Below the pieces are notes generated by a model, which was not told where the DNA came from, searched no databases, and was given only the letters and a program-made list of their open reading frames with translations. The translations under genes were made by a program, and so were the position numbers. This document shows, in pieces, positions 41,993 through 50,172 of a DNA stretch of 64,000 nucleotides. This stretch comes from Thermococcus onnurineus NA1. Its GTDB lineage: Archaea; Methanobacteriota_B; Thermococci; Thermococcales; Thermococcaceae. Each line of letters opens with the position of its first letter. Positions within the stretch are counted from its first letter, which is position 1. Location: assembly GCF_000018365.1 (NCBI RefSeq), contig NC_011529.1:1550001-1614000 (forward strand), read 5' to 3'.

Positions 41993-42745
41993 TTAGCGGA
42001 TGCTCCAGAAGTAGTTAATCAGGCTCTGGGCGAGATCTTCGGAGACTATTTTGATGCTGACCTCGTGGTTCCAGTAGAGGGCGCTCTCGCTCCAGTTGTG
42101 ACTCCCGAGGAAGACTGTCTTCCCGTCTATCACCACCACCTTAGCGTGAAGCGTCGTTTCGGGCGAGTCAAAAGAAACATCCACGCCGTTGGCTTTCAGG
42201 TAATCGTAGGCGGCCTGATTGATGTCCGAGGAGTCCTCGAGGAGGACATGAACGCTGACTCCCCTCTTTTCGGCCTCCGCCAGGGCTCTTATGAGATCGT
42301 TTGCCCAGTCGAAGCTGTCCGCGGGGTCGTACTTCATGGAGAACATCATTACATAGATGCTCTCACCGGCGTTGTTTATGGTGTTGAGAACCTCATAGTA
42401 GTATTCATTATCGAGGAGTATTTCAAAACCTGCCTCATTTCCAAGGGCCTGCTGAATCAGACAGCTCTGGTATTTGGCCTTCAACGAGCTGAGCTCTCCT
42501 TCCTCTTCGGCCAATGTGGAGTTGAGCTCGGAGAGCTTTGAGACGCACAGGCTAAGATTCTCGGTCAGCTCGGTGACGTTGATTCCAGGCTCTATCACTT
42601 TCACCTCGGTATGGGTTTCGGTTACGGTTTCGGTGAGTGTGTGGTTCTGGATTTCAGTTACGGTGGTTGTCACGGTTTGAGTTCCACCAAGACAGCCCGC
42701 TGATAGAACAGTTATGATGAGCAGAAATACCAGAGCTTTCTTCAC
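41993..42745 (-). CDS. Lipoprotein with phospholipase D-like (HKD) domain
   Basis: A 250-residue lipoprotein. The GTG start follows GGTGGTACGC and gives MKKALVFLLIITVLSAGCLG with a lipobox ending at Cys18. A Thr/Val/Glu-rich linker and a short coiled coil follow. The C-terminal 130 residues are a single PLD domain with HAKVVVIDGKTVFLGSHNWS (HxKxxxxD plus GSxN). Single-HKD proteins dimerise to make one active site and may act as phosphodiesterases or nucleases. It would act outside the cell. Upstream in-frame codons to 42775 lack good ribosome sites. Confidence 0.88.
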   Translation of the reverse strand: MKKALVFLLIITVLSAGCLGGTQTVTTTVTEIQNHTLTETVTETHTEVKVIEPGINVTELTENLSLCVSKLSELNSTLAEEEGELSSLKAKYQSCLIQQALGNEAGFEILLDNEYYYEVLNTINNAGESIYVMMFSMKYDPADSFDWANDLIRALAEAEKRGVSVHVLLEDSSDINQAAYDYLKANGVDVSFDSPETTLHAKVVVIDGKTVFLGSHNWSESALYWNHEVSIKIVSEDLAQSLINYFWSIR

Positions 42746-43025
42746 GCGTACCACCATCCAATGGTGTACATCCAACTTGTGAATTTAACCTTAACGTAGG
42801 GCAACCGTTAAGACTCTCATATTTTTGAGACTGAAATCGCATAATAGTGGGTTCCGTTGTTGAATAAGATTATTTCCAATTCATCCTCTGGCTCCATTAG
42901 TATACATCCATGATTTGCCCATCAATTATCGCCATATAATTAAACGTGGCAAGTAACTTAGGGCATCTGAGAATTAAAAGTACTCCATACCTTACTAATC
43001 AACAACAGCACTTACAGTTAACCTC

Positions 43026-43280
43026 ATGCTGACCTTTGAAAGAACTTGGGACAACAGGCTTACCACTGCTAACATACTCTTAACCATCAGTTTGAGCCTG
43101 ACCATAATCATCCTTGGCTTGAAACCCACCACCCCAGACCTGGTGACCAAAATAGTCACCTACTCCTTCCCAGCACTATACTCACTCATAATCACCACTT
43201 ACAACCTAATGCACAACAAGAACTTTGTAAAAGCTATAAAAAAGAAAGGGTTCAACCCCCAAACCTCACCCACTGAGTAA
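43026..43280 (+). CDS. Small two-helix membrane protein
   Basis: An 84-residue protein with two hydrophobic segments (TANILLTISLSLTIIILGL and VTYSFPALYSLIITTYNLM) and a basic C-terminus. No recognised family. No Shine-Dalgarno precedes the ATG, so start and expression are uncertain. It belongs to the CpG-free block, and its 3' end overlaps the convergent transglutaminase-like gene by 15 bp. Confidence 0.55.
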   Translation: MLTFERTWDNRLTTANILLTISLSLTIIILGLKPTTPDLVTKIVTYSFPALYSLIITTYNLMHNKNFVKAIKKKGFNPQTSPTE

Positions 43281-44894
43281 CCTCTTAAAACCCCTAATCA
43301 AAAGGTCAATGATACTCTCCCCACCACTGCCATTATCATTTTCCTTTTCCAATCTAGTCATATACTTCACAATCCTCTCTTTAAGCCAAGGAGGTGCATT
43401 CTCCAAAGTAAACACAGGCTGAGGATTCTTGAGGATTTCAGGAGGCTCACCCTTATCAATAATGAAATTAATCTCCCTGTACTGCCCCTTCTTAATCAAA
43501 TCCTCCTTGAGACCCTCCACAGTGACAGTCCTCCCATACCACTCCTTAACCCTGTACACATAAGGGTCTTCAGGAGTGGGGAGCTTGCTCAAATACACCT
43601 TAATTGGAAAATCCTTGTACTCCTCATATATCTCCTCATCAGTGGGAGTATGCCCAAGCCCCAGAGAGGAACTACCCCACTTCCCAGCAAGGAATATGTA
43701 TATGAAACCACCATGTTCTAGGTTGCTGTGCAAGTACCAGTAAAGTGCTTCTTCAAAACTGTTGAACTGGAGCTTGCCAGCTGGCAGGTACACTTGTGGG
43801 GGCTTCAGCCTCCCCCAGTCCACTGCAAATGTGAGACCAATTTTGAAGTAGGTGCTAAGCTTTTTATCCCCTTCAGAGTAGCCAACTATGGCTTCTTTAG
43901 TTTGACTAAACCTCTTGTAAGCTTCAAGGTTAATGTCCTTGCTAGTGTACCTGTAAAAGTACTCTGTCACTGCACTTGCACTGTAAATTTCCCATTTACC
44001 AGTTTCTGGGTAGTAGACAAACAGTTCAGCATGACCCACTGGGTTCACTTTACCATTAATCACACCATTTAAACCCACTAAATAATACTCTGCCTCAATC
44101 CCCATGAGCTTATTCAAGTGATAAAGAAAGGCATACCTGTACAGCACTATACCATCACAGTCAATTCCTTCTTCCCCCTTGATAACCTTGGAAGGAAGCT
44201 GAGGGTCATTATTAAAACCTGAACCTAATTTCATAAACATGTCAATGTTTGATTCTAAATAGTGCCTCATGACTTCTGGAGTGTAGGGAAGTCCCAGCTC
44301 ACCAATGTCTACAAGCTTATTAAATGCTCCAACTGGGTTGAAGTCCTCACACCAACCATTATCACACTCTCCTTGCATTTTTGTGTACTTGATGAAGATT
44401 TCCCTGTCCTCCTCATCAAACTTACCATACATTGCATCCAGGCTCAGCTTGAACACTTCAAGCACTGGTTCACTGTACAGGTCTTTCACAAGGTCTTTGG
44501 CATCAAAACCATACCAGCCTTCTGCAACTGAGTAGCCTCCCTTAAAGGTGAAGTTTTCCACCACTGGGGACTTCTCAGGGTTCAGGGGCTTGTAGTACTT
44601 GTACTTCTCACCCTGGAATTCAAAGTAGCTCTCAACATACCCAGGAGGCACTTGGGGAGCAGAGTAATCATAACTCTCCCCACCAGTCTCATCAAGACCA
44701 GCATCACTCCTGTCCAGCCTGTACTTCAAGTTCTCAAAAGGCACTACTATAAACTTACCAATGTGGTAGAATGTTCCCATGACTCCATCAACTTGGACAT
44801 CATCCTCAGTAAGCTCAGCAGGAGCAGTAAGATTACCCACTATGAGGAAGAGAATGAACATGAGGGCAAAGAGTTTGAGAATGTACCTGAACAT
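43266..44894 (-). CDS. Exported transglutaminase-like protein (degenerate triad)
   Basis: A 542-residue protein with an N-terminal membrane anchor or signal (YILKLFALMFILFLIVGNLT). A transglutaminase-like core near residues 245-310 has EGIDCDGIVLYRYAFLYHL with the candidate Cys and NPVGHAELFVYYPETGKWEI with the candidate His. The Asp usually found in the following strand is replaced (WEIYSAS), so activity is doubtful. The C-terminus is basic. GGAGGT lies nine bases before the ATG, and TTAATAAAC upstream is a TATA candidate. It contains no CGN arginine codon and no CpG. The family is not otherwise recognised; extracellular location is inferred. Confidence 0.75.
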   Translation of the reverse strand: MFRYILKLFALMFILFLIVGNLTAPAELTEDDVQVDGVMGTFYHIGKFIVVPFENLKYRLDRSDAGLDETGGESYDYSAPQVPPGYVESYFEFQGEKYKYYKPLNPEKSPVVENFTFKGGYSVAEGWYGFDAKDLVKDLYSEPVLEVFKLSLDAMYGKFDEEDREIFIKYTKMQGECDNGWCEDFNPVGAFNKLVDIGELGLPYTPEVMRHYLESNIDMFMKLGSGFNNDPQLPSKVIKGEEGIDCDGIVLYRYAFLYHLNKLMGIEAEYYLVGLNGVINGKVNPVGHAELFVYYPETGKWEIYSASAVTEYFYRYTSKDINLEAYKRFSQTKEAIVGYSEGDKKLSTYFKIGLTFAVDWGRLKPPQVYLPAGKLQFNSFEEALYWYLHSNLEHGGFIYIFLAGKWGSSSLGLGHTPTDEEIYEEYKDFPIKVYLSKLPTPEDPYVYRVKEWYGRTVTVEGLKEDLIKKGQYREINFIIDKGEPPEILKNPQPVFTLENAPPWLKERIVKYMTRLEKENDNGSGGESIIDLLIRGFKRLLSG

Positions 44895-44967
44895 GCCCCT
44901 ATTACCTCCTCAACTTAGTATTACCTGTGAAAAGTTTATTAAGCCTTTCTGTGGGATTGGGTAAGGA

Positions 44968-45000
44968 TATATAAATATGCATCTGCATCAGTATGCATAC
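44968..45000 (+). promoter_or_regulatory. TATA box and TGCAT-repeat operator candidate of the RHH gene
   Basis: GATATATAAATA (44967-44978) is a strong TATA element. Immediately after it come ATGCAT (44977-44982), TGCAT (44984-44988) and the perfect palindrome GTATGCATAC (44991-45000), covering the expected transcription start. RHH antitoxins often bind such repeats in their own promoters. Confidence 0.5.
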
Positions 45001-45012
45001 TAGGTGATTTCT

Positions 45013-45256
45013 ATGACAGAGAAAGTGAGAACAACTGTACTTACATCTATAAGAACTTCACCAAAGGACAAAGGAAAAGGGCATAAATTTGAGCAGGCTT
45101 CTTGAAAGGGCCTTAATGATAGAGCTAGAACTTCTAGAAAGCATTGACTTGAAAATAGAAGAGCTTCTGAGACAAAGACTCTTAGAGGATAAAGTTAAGA
45201 GTGGGGATGAAAAACCCACTGGTGGGATGATGAGTCTGGAGCCCCCTGATTGGTGA
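45013..45256 (+). pseudogene. Frameshifted RHH (CopG/CcdA-like antitoxin type) gene
   Basis: The ATG at 45013 follows GGTGAT and begins MTEKVRTTVLTSI, the N-terminal strand of an RHH domain. At about 45052 the frame breaks. One base later the neighbouring frame continues ELHQRTKEKGINLSRLLERA, then LMIELELLESIDLKIEELLR, and ends EPPDW at TGA 45254-45256. The joined product of about 80 residues has the helix-turn-helix order and length of small archaeal antitoxin-like regulators. No toxin gene is adjacent. The shift may be a real mutation or a sequencing error. It lies inside the CpG-free block. Confidence 0.65.
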
Positions 45257-45280
45257 GGAGGTTTCGCGGGGCTGACCGCT

Positions 45281-45577
45281 ATGGTAAAGCGCTGGCTGTG
45301 TAAAGACCTTTATGATGAGATTGAGAGGCTTGAGCGTTCCATCATTGAACTGGAGGAGCAGATAGTCGAGCTTCGAATGCAGCTCAACATGAAGGTCGAC
45401 GAGGCTAATAGGCTCGCCATAGAGAACACCAGTCTGAGACACAAGGTTGAGATAATGGAGCGTCGCGAGAAGCGCCTTAAGGAGCTCCTTGCAAAGCTCA
45501 AAGTCCCTCTTGTTGTCGTTGATGAGGAGCAGTTTGAGGATGTGGACGTTGACCTCGAAGCTGATTTGAAAGACTAA
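45281..45577 (+). CDS. Coiled-coil protein, function unknown
   Basis: A 98-residue protein. Residues 8-75 form a continuous charged coiled coil (for example LYDEIERLERSIIELEEQIV), followed by a short PLVVVDEEQFEDVDVDLEAD acidic tail. No known family recognised. The ribosome site is weak. It lies 58 bp before alaS on the same strand, outside the CpG-free block, and codon use is normal for the chromosome. Confidence 0.7.
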   Translation: MVKRWLCKDLYDEIERLERSIIELEEQIVELRMQLNMKVDEANRLAIENTSLRHKVEIMERREKRLKELLAKLKVPLVVVDEEQFEDVDVDLEADLKD

Positions 45578-45635
45578 CAAAAACCTTAATTAGGCTCCGG
45601 CTCTTTTTACTTCAGCTTAAAAAGAGGTGATGCTC

Positions 45636-48365
45636 ATGAGCATGGACATGACCACGCGCATGTTTAAAGAGGAAGGGTGGATGAGAAAACAGTGCCCTAA
45701 GTGCGGAAAGTTCTTCTGGACGCTCGACCCAGAGAGGAAAACCTGCGGGGACCCTCCGTGTGATGAGTATGGATTCATCGGTAAGCCTGGCATTCCAAAG
45801 AAGTACACCCTCGACGAGATGCGCGAGAAGTTCCTGAGCTTCTTTGAAAAGCACGGCCACGGAAGGGTGAAGCGCTATCCTGTTCTGCCAAGATGGAGGG
45901 ACGACGTTCTCCTCGTTGGTGCTTCAATCATGGACTTCCAGCCGTGGGTAATCAGCGGTGAAGCCGATCCTCCAGCCAATCCGCTCACCATCTCACAGCC
46001 CTCGATTCGCTTTACCGACATAGACAACGTTGGAATAACCGGCAGGCACTTCACGATATTTGAGATGATGGCGCACCACGCCTTCAATTACCCCGGCAAG
46101 CCGATATACTGGATGGACGAGACGGTTGAGCTCGCTTTCGAGTTCTTCACCAAGGAGCTCGGTATGAAGGCCGAGGACATAACCTTCAAGGAGAACCCCT
46201 GGGCTGGCGGTGGAAACGCCGGACCTGCCTTCGAGGTCCTTTACAGGGGTCTTGAGGTTGCAACGCTAGTTTTCATGCAGTACAAGAAAGCTCCTGAAAA
46301 CGCTGACCCAAGTCAGGTCGTTGAGATAAAGGGCGACAAGTATGTCCCGATGGAAACGATGGTCGTTGATACCGGTTACGGCCTTGAAAGGCTTGTCTGG
46401 ATGAGCCAGGGTACTCCCACAGCCTACGATGCCGTCCTCGGCTACGTCATAGAGCCACTCAAGAGGATGGCTGGAATAGAGAAAATAGACGAGAGAATCC
46501 TGATGGAGAACTCTAAACTGGCCGGAATGTTTGACATCGAGGACATGGGAGATTTGAGAGTTCTCCGCCAGGAAGTTGCCAAACGCGTCGGCATAAGCGT
46601 TGAGGAGCTGGAGAAGCTGGTAAGGCCCTACGAGCTTATCTATGCGATAGCCGACCACACCAAGGCCCTAACATTCATGCTCGCTGATGGAGTCATCCCG
46701 TCCAACGTCAAGGCGGGCTACCTTGCAAGACTCCTCATAAGGAAGAGCATAAGGCACCTCCGTGAGCTTGGTCTGGAAATGCCGCTGGCGGAGATCGTTG
46801 CCATGCACATCAAGGAGCTTTCGCCGAGCTTCCCTGAGTTTAAGGAGATGGAGGATGTAATCCTTGACATCATCAACGTTGAAGAGAAGCGCTATCAGGA
46901 AACCCTCCGGCGCGGAAGCGACTTGGTGAAGCGCGAGATAGCCAAACTCAAGAAGAAGGGTGAAAACGAGATTCCGCTTGAAAAGCTCATCCTATTCTAC
47001 GAGAGCCACGGACTGACGCCGGAGATAGTGGCGGAAATAGCTCAGAAGGAGGGTGTTAAGGTCCACATACCCGACAACTTCTACACTCTCGTCGCCAAGG
47101 AGGCCGAGAAGGAAGAAAAGAAGGAGGCCGCCCAGTACGTCGTTGACTTCGAACTCGTGAAGGACTTGCCCGACACGAGGACACTCTACTACGAGGATCC
47201 GTTTATGAAGGAGTTCGACGCGGAGGTTCTCAGGGTAATCGATGACTGGGTCGTTCTTGACCGGACCGCATTCTACCCCGAGGGCGGCGGTCAGCCCTAC
47301 GACACGGGCGAGCTGAACGGAGTTAAAGTTACCAACGTCCAGAAGGTCGGAAAGGTTATCCTCCACAGGGTTGAGGAGCCCGAGAAGTTCAAGGAGGGCA
47401 TGACCGTCCACGGAAGGATCAATTGGGACAGGAGAATCCAGCACATGCGCCACCACACGGGAACCCACGTCCTCATGGGTGCCCTGGTTAGGGTTCTCGG
47501 AAAGCACGTCTGGCAGGCTGGTTCTCAGCTTCATACCGACTGGGCCAGGCTGGACATATCCCACTACAAGCGCATAACCGAGGAGGAGCTCAGGGAGATA
47601 GAGAGGCTCGCCAACAGGATAGTTATGGAGAACAGAAGGGTAGCCTGGGAGTGGCTTCCAAGGACTGAAGCCGAGATGAAGTACGGCTTCAGGCTCTATC
47701 AGGGCGGAGTTGTGCCGGGCAGGATTATCAGGGTGCTCAGGATAGAGGACTGGGATGTCCAGGCCTGTGGTGGAACCCACCTGCCGAACACCGGCCTTGT
47801 AGGTCCGATTAAAATCCTGAGAACCGAGCGCATACAGGACGGTGTTGAGAGGATAATCTTCGCCGCGGGAGAGGCCGCCGTAAACTGGATGCAAGAAACT
47901 GAGAGAATCCTCAAGAGAACAAGTGAGGTCTTCCGCGTCCCGCCCGAGAAGTTGCCAGAGACTGCCGGGAGATTCTTCAACGAGTGGAAGGAGGCAAGGA
48001 AGGAAGTTGAGAGGCTCAGGAAGGAGCTGGCGAAGCTCCTCGTTTACGAACTTGAGGACAGAATCGAGAGGGTCGGGGAAGTCGAGTTCATTGGCGCAGT
48101 CGTTGAGGGAACCATGGACGACCTCCGCGAGGCGGCAAACAAGCTCAGGAAGGATAAGAGAGTTGTCCTCCTCATCAGCAGGGAGGGCCACTTCGTCGTT
48201 GCCGTTGGCGATGGCCTCGACCTTAAGGCCGGCGAGCTTGCGAAGGTGATAACAAGCGTTGCCGGCGGTGGCGGGGGTGGAAGAAAGGAGCTCGCCCAGG
48301 GCAGGATAAAGAACCCCCTGAAGGCCGAGGAGGCTATAGCCGAGGTGAAGAAGCGCCTCGGCTGA
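45636..48365 (+). CDS. alaS: Alanyl-tRNA synthetase, archaeal type
   Basis: A 909-residue class II synthetase. An archaeal N-terminal zinc-type segment ([18 protein letters not shown]) precedes the catalytic domain with [40 protein letters not shown] and [15 protein letters not shown]. The editing domain has [13 protein letters not shown] and [13 protein letters not shown] zinc ligands for clearing Ser- and Gly-tRNA-Ala. The C-terminal [12 protein letters not shown] is the C-Ala signature. The ATG at 45636 is chosen because GAGGTGAT precedes it; the in-frame GTG at 45627 lies in that ribosome site. Confidence 0.97.
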   Translation: MSMDMTTRMFKEEGWMRKQCPKCGKFFWTLDPERKTCGDPPCDEYGFIGKPGIPKKYTLDEMREKFLSFFEKHGHGRVKRYPVLPRWRDDVLLVGASIMDFQPWVISGEADPPANPLTISQPSIRFTDIDNVGITGRHFTIFEMMAHHAFNYPGKPIYWMDETVELAFEFFTKELGMKAEDITFKENPWAGGGNAGPAFEVLYRGLEVATLVFMQYKKAPENADPSQVVEIKGDKYVPMETMVVDTGYGLERLVWMSQGTPTAYDAVLGYVIEPLKRMAGIEKIDERILMENSKLAGMFDIEDMGDLRVLRQEVAKRVGISVEELEKLVRPYELIYAIADHTKALTFMLADGVIPSNVKAGYLARLLIRKSIRHLRELGLEMPLAEIVAMHIKELSPSFPEFKEMEDVILDIINVEEKRYQETLRRGSDLVKREIAKLKKKGENEIPLEKLILFYESHGLTPEIVAEIAQKEGVKVHIPDNFYTLVAKEAEKEEKKEAAQYVVDFELVKDLPDTRTLYYEDPFMKEFDAEVLRVIDDWVVLDRTAFYPEGGGQPYDTGELNGVKVTNVQKVGKVILHRVEEPEKFKEGMTVHGRINWDRRIQHMRHHTGTHVLMGALVRVLGKHVWQAGSQLHTDWARLDISHYKRITEEELREIERLANRIVMENRRVAWEWLPRTEAEMKYGFRLYQGGVVPGRIIRVLRIEDWDVQACGGTHLPNTGLVGPIKILRTERIQDGVERIIFAAGEAAVNWMQETERILKRTSEVFRVPPEKLPETAGRFFNEWKEARKEVERLRKELAKLLVYELEDRIERVGEVEFIGAVVEGTMDDLREAANKLRKDKRVVLLISREGHFVVAVGDGLDLKAGELAKVITSVAGGGGGGRKELAQGRIKNPLKAEEAIAEVKKRLG

Positions 48366-48382
48366 TTTTTAAACTTTTCTTG

Positions 48383-48772
48383 GTGGTCAAAATCAAGGTC
48401 AAGACCCTGACCAGGCAGGTTGTAGAGTTCTGCTCTGAACTCGGGCTAACTGCTATCCCTGAGTACAGGACTCCAGACGGGACGAGGATAGACGTGGCGA
48501 TTCTGAATGGCGGACAAAAGCTCCTCGCCATCGAGCTTGAGGCTTCCTTCAAGTGGTTTCCTCAAAGGCTCCTCTACGACGTTGTCAAGGCCCATAGGGC
48601 GGGGTTTCCGGAGCTTTGGGTTGTAACGCCTTTTAGAAACGTGAAGCCGGGTTGGGTTCTGAACTACGCTGAGGAGTTAGGTGTGAGACTTAAGGTGCTC
48701 CCCCCCAGAAGAGCTGGAAAAGGAAATAGCTGGAATCAGGGCTTCCTCTCTTCTTTCCAATACTTGACGTAG
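48383..48772 (+). CDS. Small protein with possible PD-(D/E)xK nuclease fold
   Basis: About 129 residues. RIDVAILNGGQKLLAIELEA has the spaced Asp and ExE pattern of restriction-nuclease-like folds, followed by SFKWFPQRLLYDVVKAHRAG and ELWVVTPFRN, typical of the third strand and helix. The catalytic Lys is not clearly placed, so activity is uncertain. The start is uncertain: TTG 48380 and GTG 48383 lie in what looks like the ribosome site GGTGGT, so initiation could be lower. The 3' end overlaps the convergent anchored-protein gene by 37 bp. Confidence 0.6.
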   Translation: MVKIKVKTLTRQVVEFCSELGLTAIPEYRTPDGTRIDVAILNGGQKLLAIELEASFKWFPQRLLYDVVKAHRAGFPELWVVTPFRNVKPGWVLNYAEELGVRLKVLPPRRAGKGNSWNQGFLSSFQYLT

Positions 48773-49203
48773 ATTACGTCTTCAGCGTGCCAGACTGGTA
48801 TCTTGTCTCCCTTTATGGTTATCTCCACCTCCCCGTTCTCATAGATGAGTTTCTTTGTTACGTCTTGTGGGAGCTGAAACTGGATGTAGACTTCATCGGG
48901 CACGGTGTCTTTGTCTATGGTGACTTTGAACTCGTTGGTGCCTTTGTAGTTTTCATTCCCGTATCTGATGAGGTATGAGGTCCCCTCTGGGAACTTTATT
49001 GTCAGCTCGAAGGAGTTCACGTGGGGACTAATCTTCATAGTAAAGAGCCCGACGCCGTCCTTTGTGATGAACGTAACGCTTTGGTTGTTGGTGTAGAAGA
49101 CTTCCCTGTACTCTATGCTCGCAGGGGGAATTTGTGACGTACTGAGGGCGTAGGCCGCGAGCGCTATTGTAATTATTGCCATTATTGTGAGCGCCTTGTT
49201 CAT
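48736..49203 (-). CDS. Membrane-anchored or secreted beta-rich protein
   Basis: A 155-residue protein with an N-terminal hydrophobic segment (LTIMAIITIALAAYALSTSQ) and a beta-rich exterior domain (FELTIKFPEGTSYLIRYGNE, EVEITIKGDKIPV). No cleavage lipobox. No recognised family. The start follows GGGGTGATACC. Overlaps the convergent nuclease-like gene. Confidence 0.75.
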   Translation of the reverse strand: MNKALTIMAIITIALAAYALSTSQIPPASIEYREVFYTNNQSVTFITKDGVGLFTMKISPHVNSFELTIKFPEGTSYLIRYGNENYKGTNEFKVTIDKDTVPDEVYIQFQLPQDVTKKLIYENGEVEITIKGDKIPVWHAEDVIYVKYWKEERKP

Positions 49204-49284
49204 GGTATCACCCCAGAATATTTTGCTCCTGCCGTTATTAACCCTTTTGTGTAAGTGTTTACAATAGAGAAAAAACAGGCGGGC

Positions 49285-50040
49285 TCAAAGTCCAGTTGGC
49301 TCGTCGATGAAGAAAACCTCAACGTCGAACTTCTCTTTAACGAGCGGCATCAGCGCCTTTACGCCGAGCGTTTCTGTCTTGTAGTGGCCGGCAACCGCGA
49401 CGCTTATCCCAAGATCCAAGGCGGTTAAATAGTTGGCGTGTGTAAACTCTCCGAGAACGAATAGGTCAACGTTCTTTCTCTTTGCTTCCTCCAGTGCAAA
49501 GCCGCCAGCGCCTGTTATGGCTCCAACGCGTCTTATCTCCCTCACCCCGAACTCGTAGGTCTTAACTGTCGTGTCCAGCTTCTCCGCGAGAACCTGTGCC
49601 ACTTCCTCCACCGGCTTTGTCTCCTCAAACTCCCCGATATAACCTATCGTGACCCCTCCGTACTCGCCGAAGGGCTCCTTCGGTTCAAGCCCGAGAAGTT
49701 TGAGTAGTTGGACGTTGTTTCCGACCTCAGGGTGGGCATCTAAAGGCACGTGGGCGACGTAGAGGTTTATGCCAGCATCGAAGAGCGCCTTAAGCCTGCG
49801 GTATGTCACTCCAGTCACGTAGTCTATGCCACCCCATATCATGCCGTGGTGGACTATCATCATGTCAGCTTTGGCCCTGGCGGCTCTCTTTATCGTTCTG
49901 AGCGTCGTGTCAACGGCAAAGGCTATCCTCTCAACTTCCTCCTTTCCCTCTACCTGGAGACCGTTCTTTGACTTGTCAGGGAAGGCATTAATGTTGAGGT
50001 ATTCGTTGAGAAATGCGACTATCTCGTCTCGCGCGACCAT
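49285..50040 (-). CDS. Nif3-like dinuclear metal-centre protein
   Basis: A 251-residue member of the NIF3/DUF34 family. MIVHHGMIWGGIDYVTGVTY is the first metal-binding motif, NLYVAHVPLDAHPEVGNNVQ the second, and FVLGEFTHANYL with VAVAGHYKTETLGVKALMPL the last. Some bacterial relatives act as GTP cyclohydrolase-like or general metal-dependent hydrolases, but the core role is unknown. GGTGGTCGAA precedes the ATG at 50040; the in-frame extension to 50052 is unlikely. Confidence 0.92.
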   Translation of the reverse strand: MVARDEIVAFLNEYLNINAFPDKSKNGLQVEGKEEVERIAFAVDTTLRTIKRAARAKADMMIVHHGMIWGGIDYVTGVTYRRLKALFDAGINLYVAHVPLDAHPEVGNNVQLLKLLGLEPKEPFGEYGGVTIGYIGEFEETKPVEEVAQVLAEKLDTTVKTYEFGVREIRRVGAITGAGGFALEEAKRKNVDLFVLGEFTHANYLTALDLGISVAVAGHYKTETLGVKALMPLVKEKFDVEVFFIDEPTGL

Positions 50041-50172
50041 TTCGACCACCAAACTTAATCCCCGCGAGAGCTTTTAACGTCTCCGTATTCACTATACTGA
50101 ATATCTCGGGCAACATCTCCGACCAGCTAACCTTTTAAAAGGCCTGCCCAACTCGCTCCGAGAGGTGTTGGT

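Larger units (their letters stand above)
42947..45264. other. CpG-free island (2318 bp without a CG dinucleotide)
   Basis: Reading every base from 42947 to 45264, no CG occurs in either coding or non-coding parts. CG is at 42945-42946 just before, and at 45265-45266 just after, with many in both flanks. GC dinucleotides, GG, CC, TG and CA are all common inside, so it is not simply AT-rich DNA. At this base composition about a hundred CGs would be expected. All arginines in the two intact genes use AGA or AGG. The limits coincide with gene boundaries, and the block holds a small membrane gene, an exported transglutaminase-like gene and a broken RHH gene. No flanking tRNA or direct repeat was found. 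Confidence 0.95.

Noticed and set aside
42746-43025. Possible CRISPR-like or tRNA-like remnant in the gap before the CpG-free block
   Set aside because: No repeat unit recurs and no cloverleaf can be drawn. A short TCTCA/TGAGA hairpin near 42814-42830 is the only structure seen.
42947-45264. Intact integrated plasmid or provirus
   Set aside because: No integrase, replication gene, tRNA attachment site or flanking direct repeat was found, so only a remnant or small insertion can be claimed.
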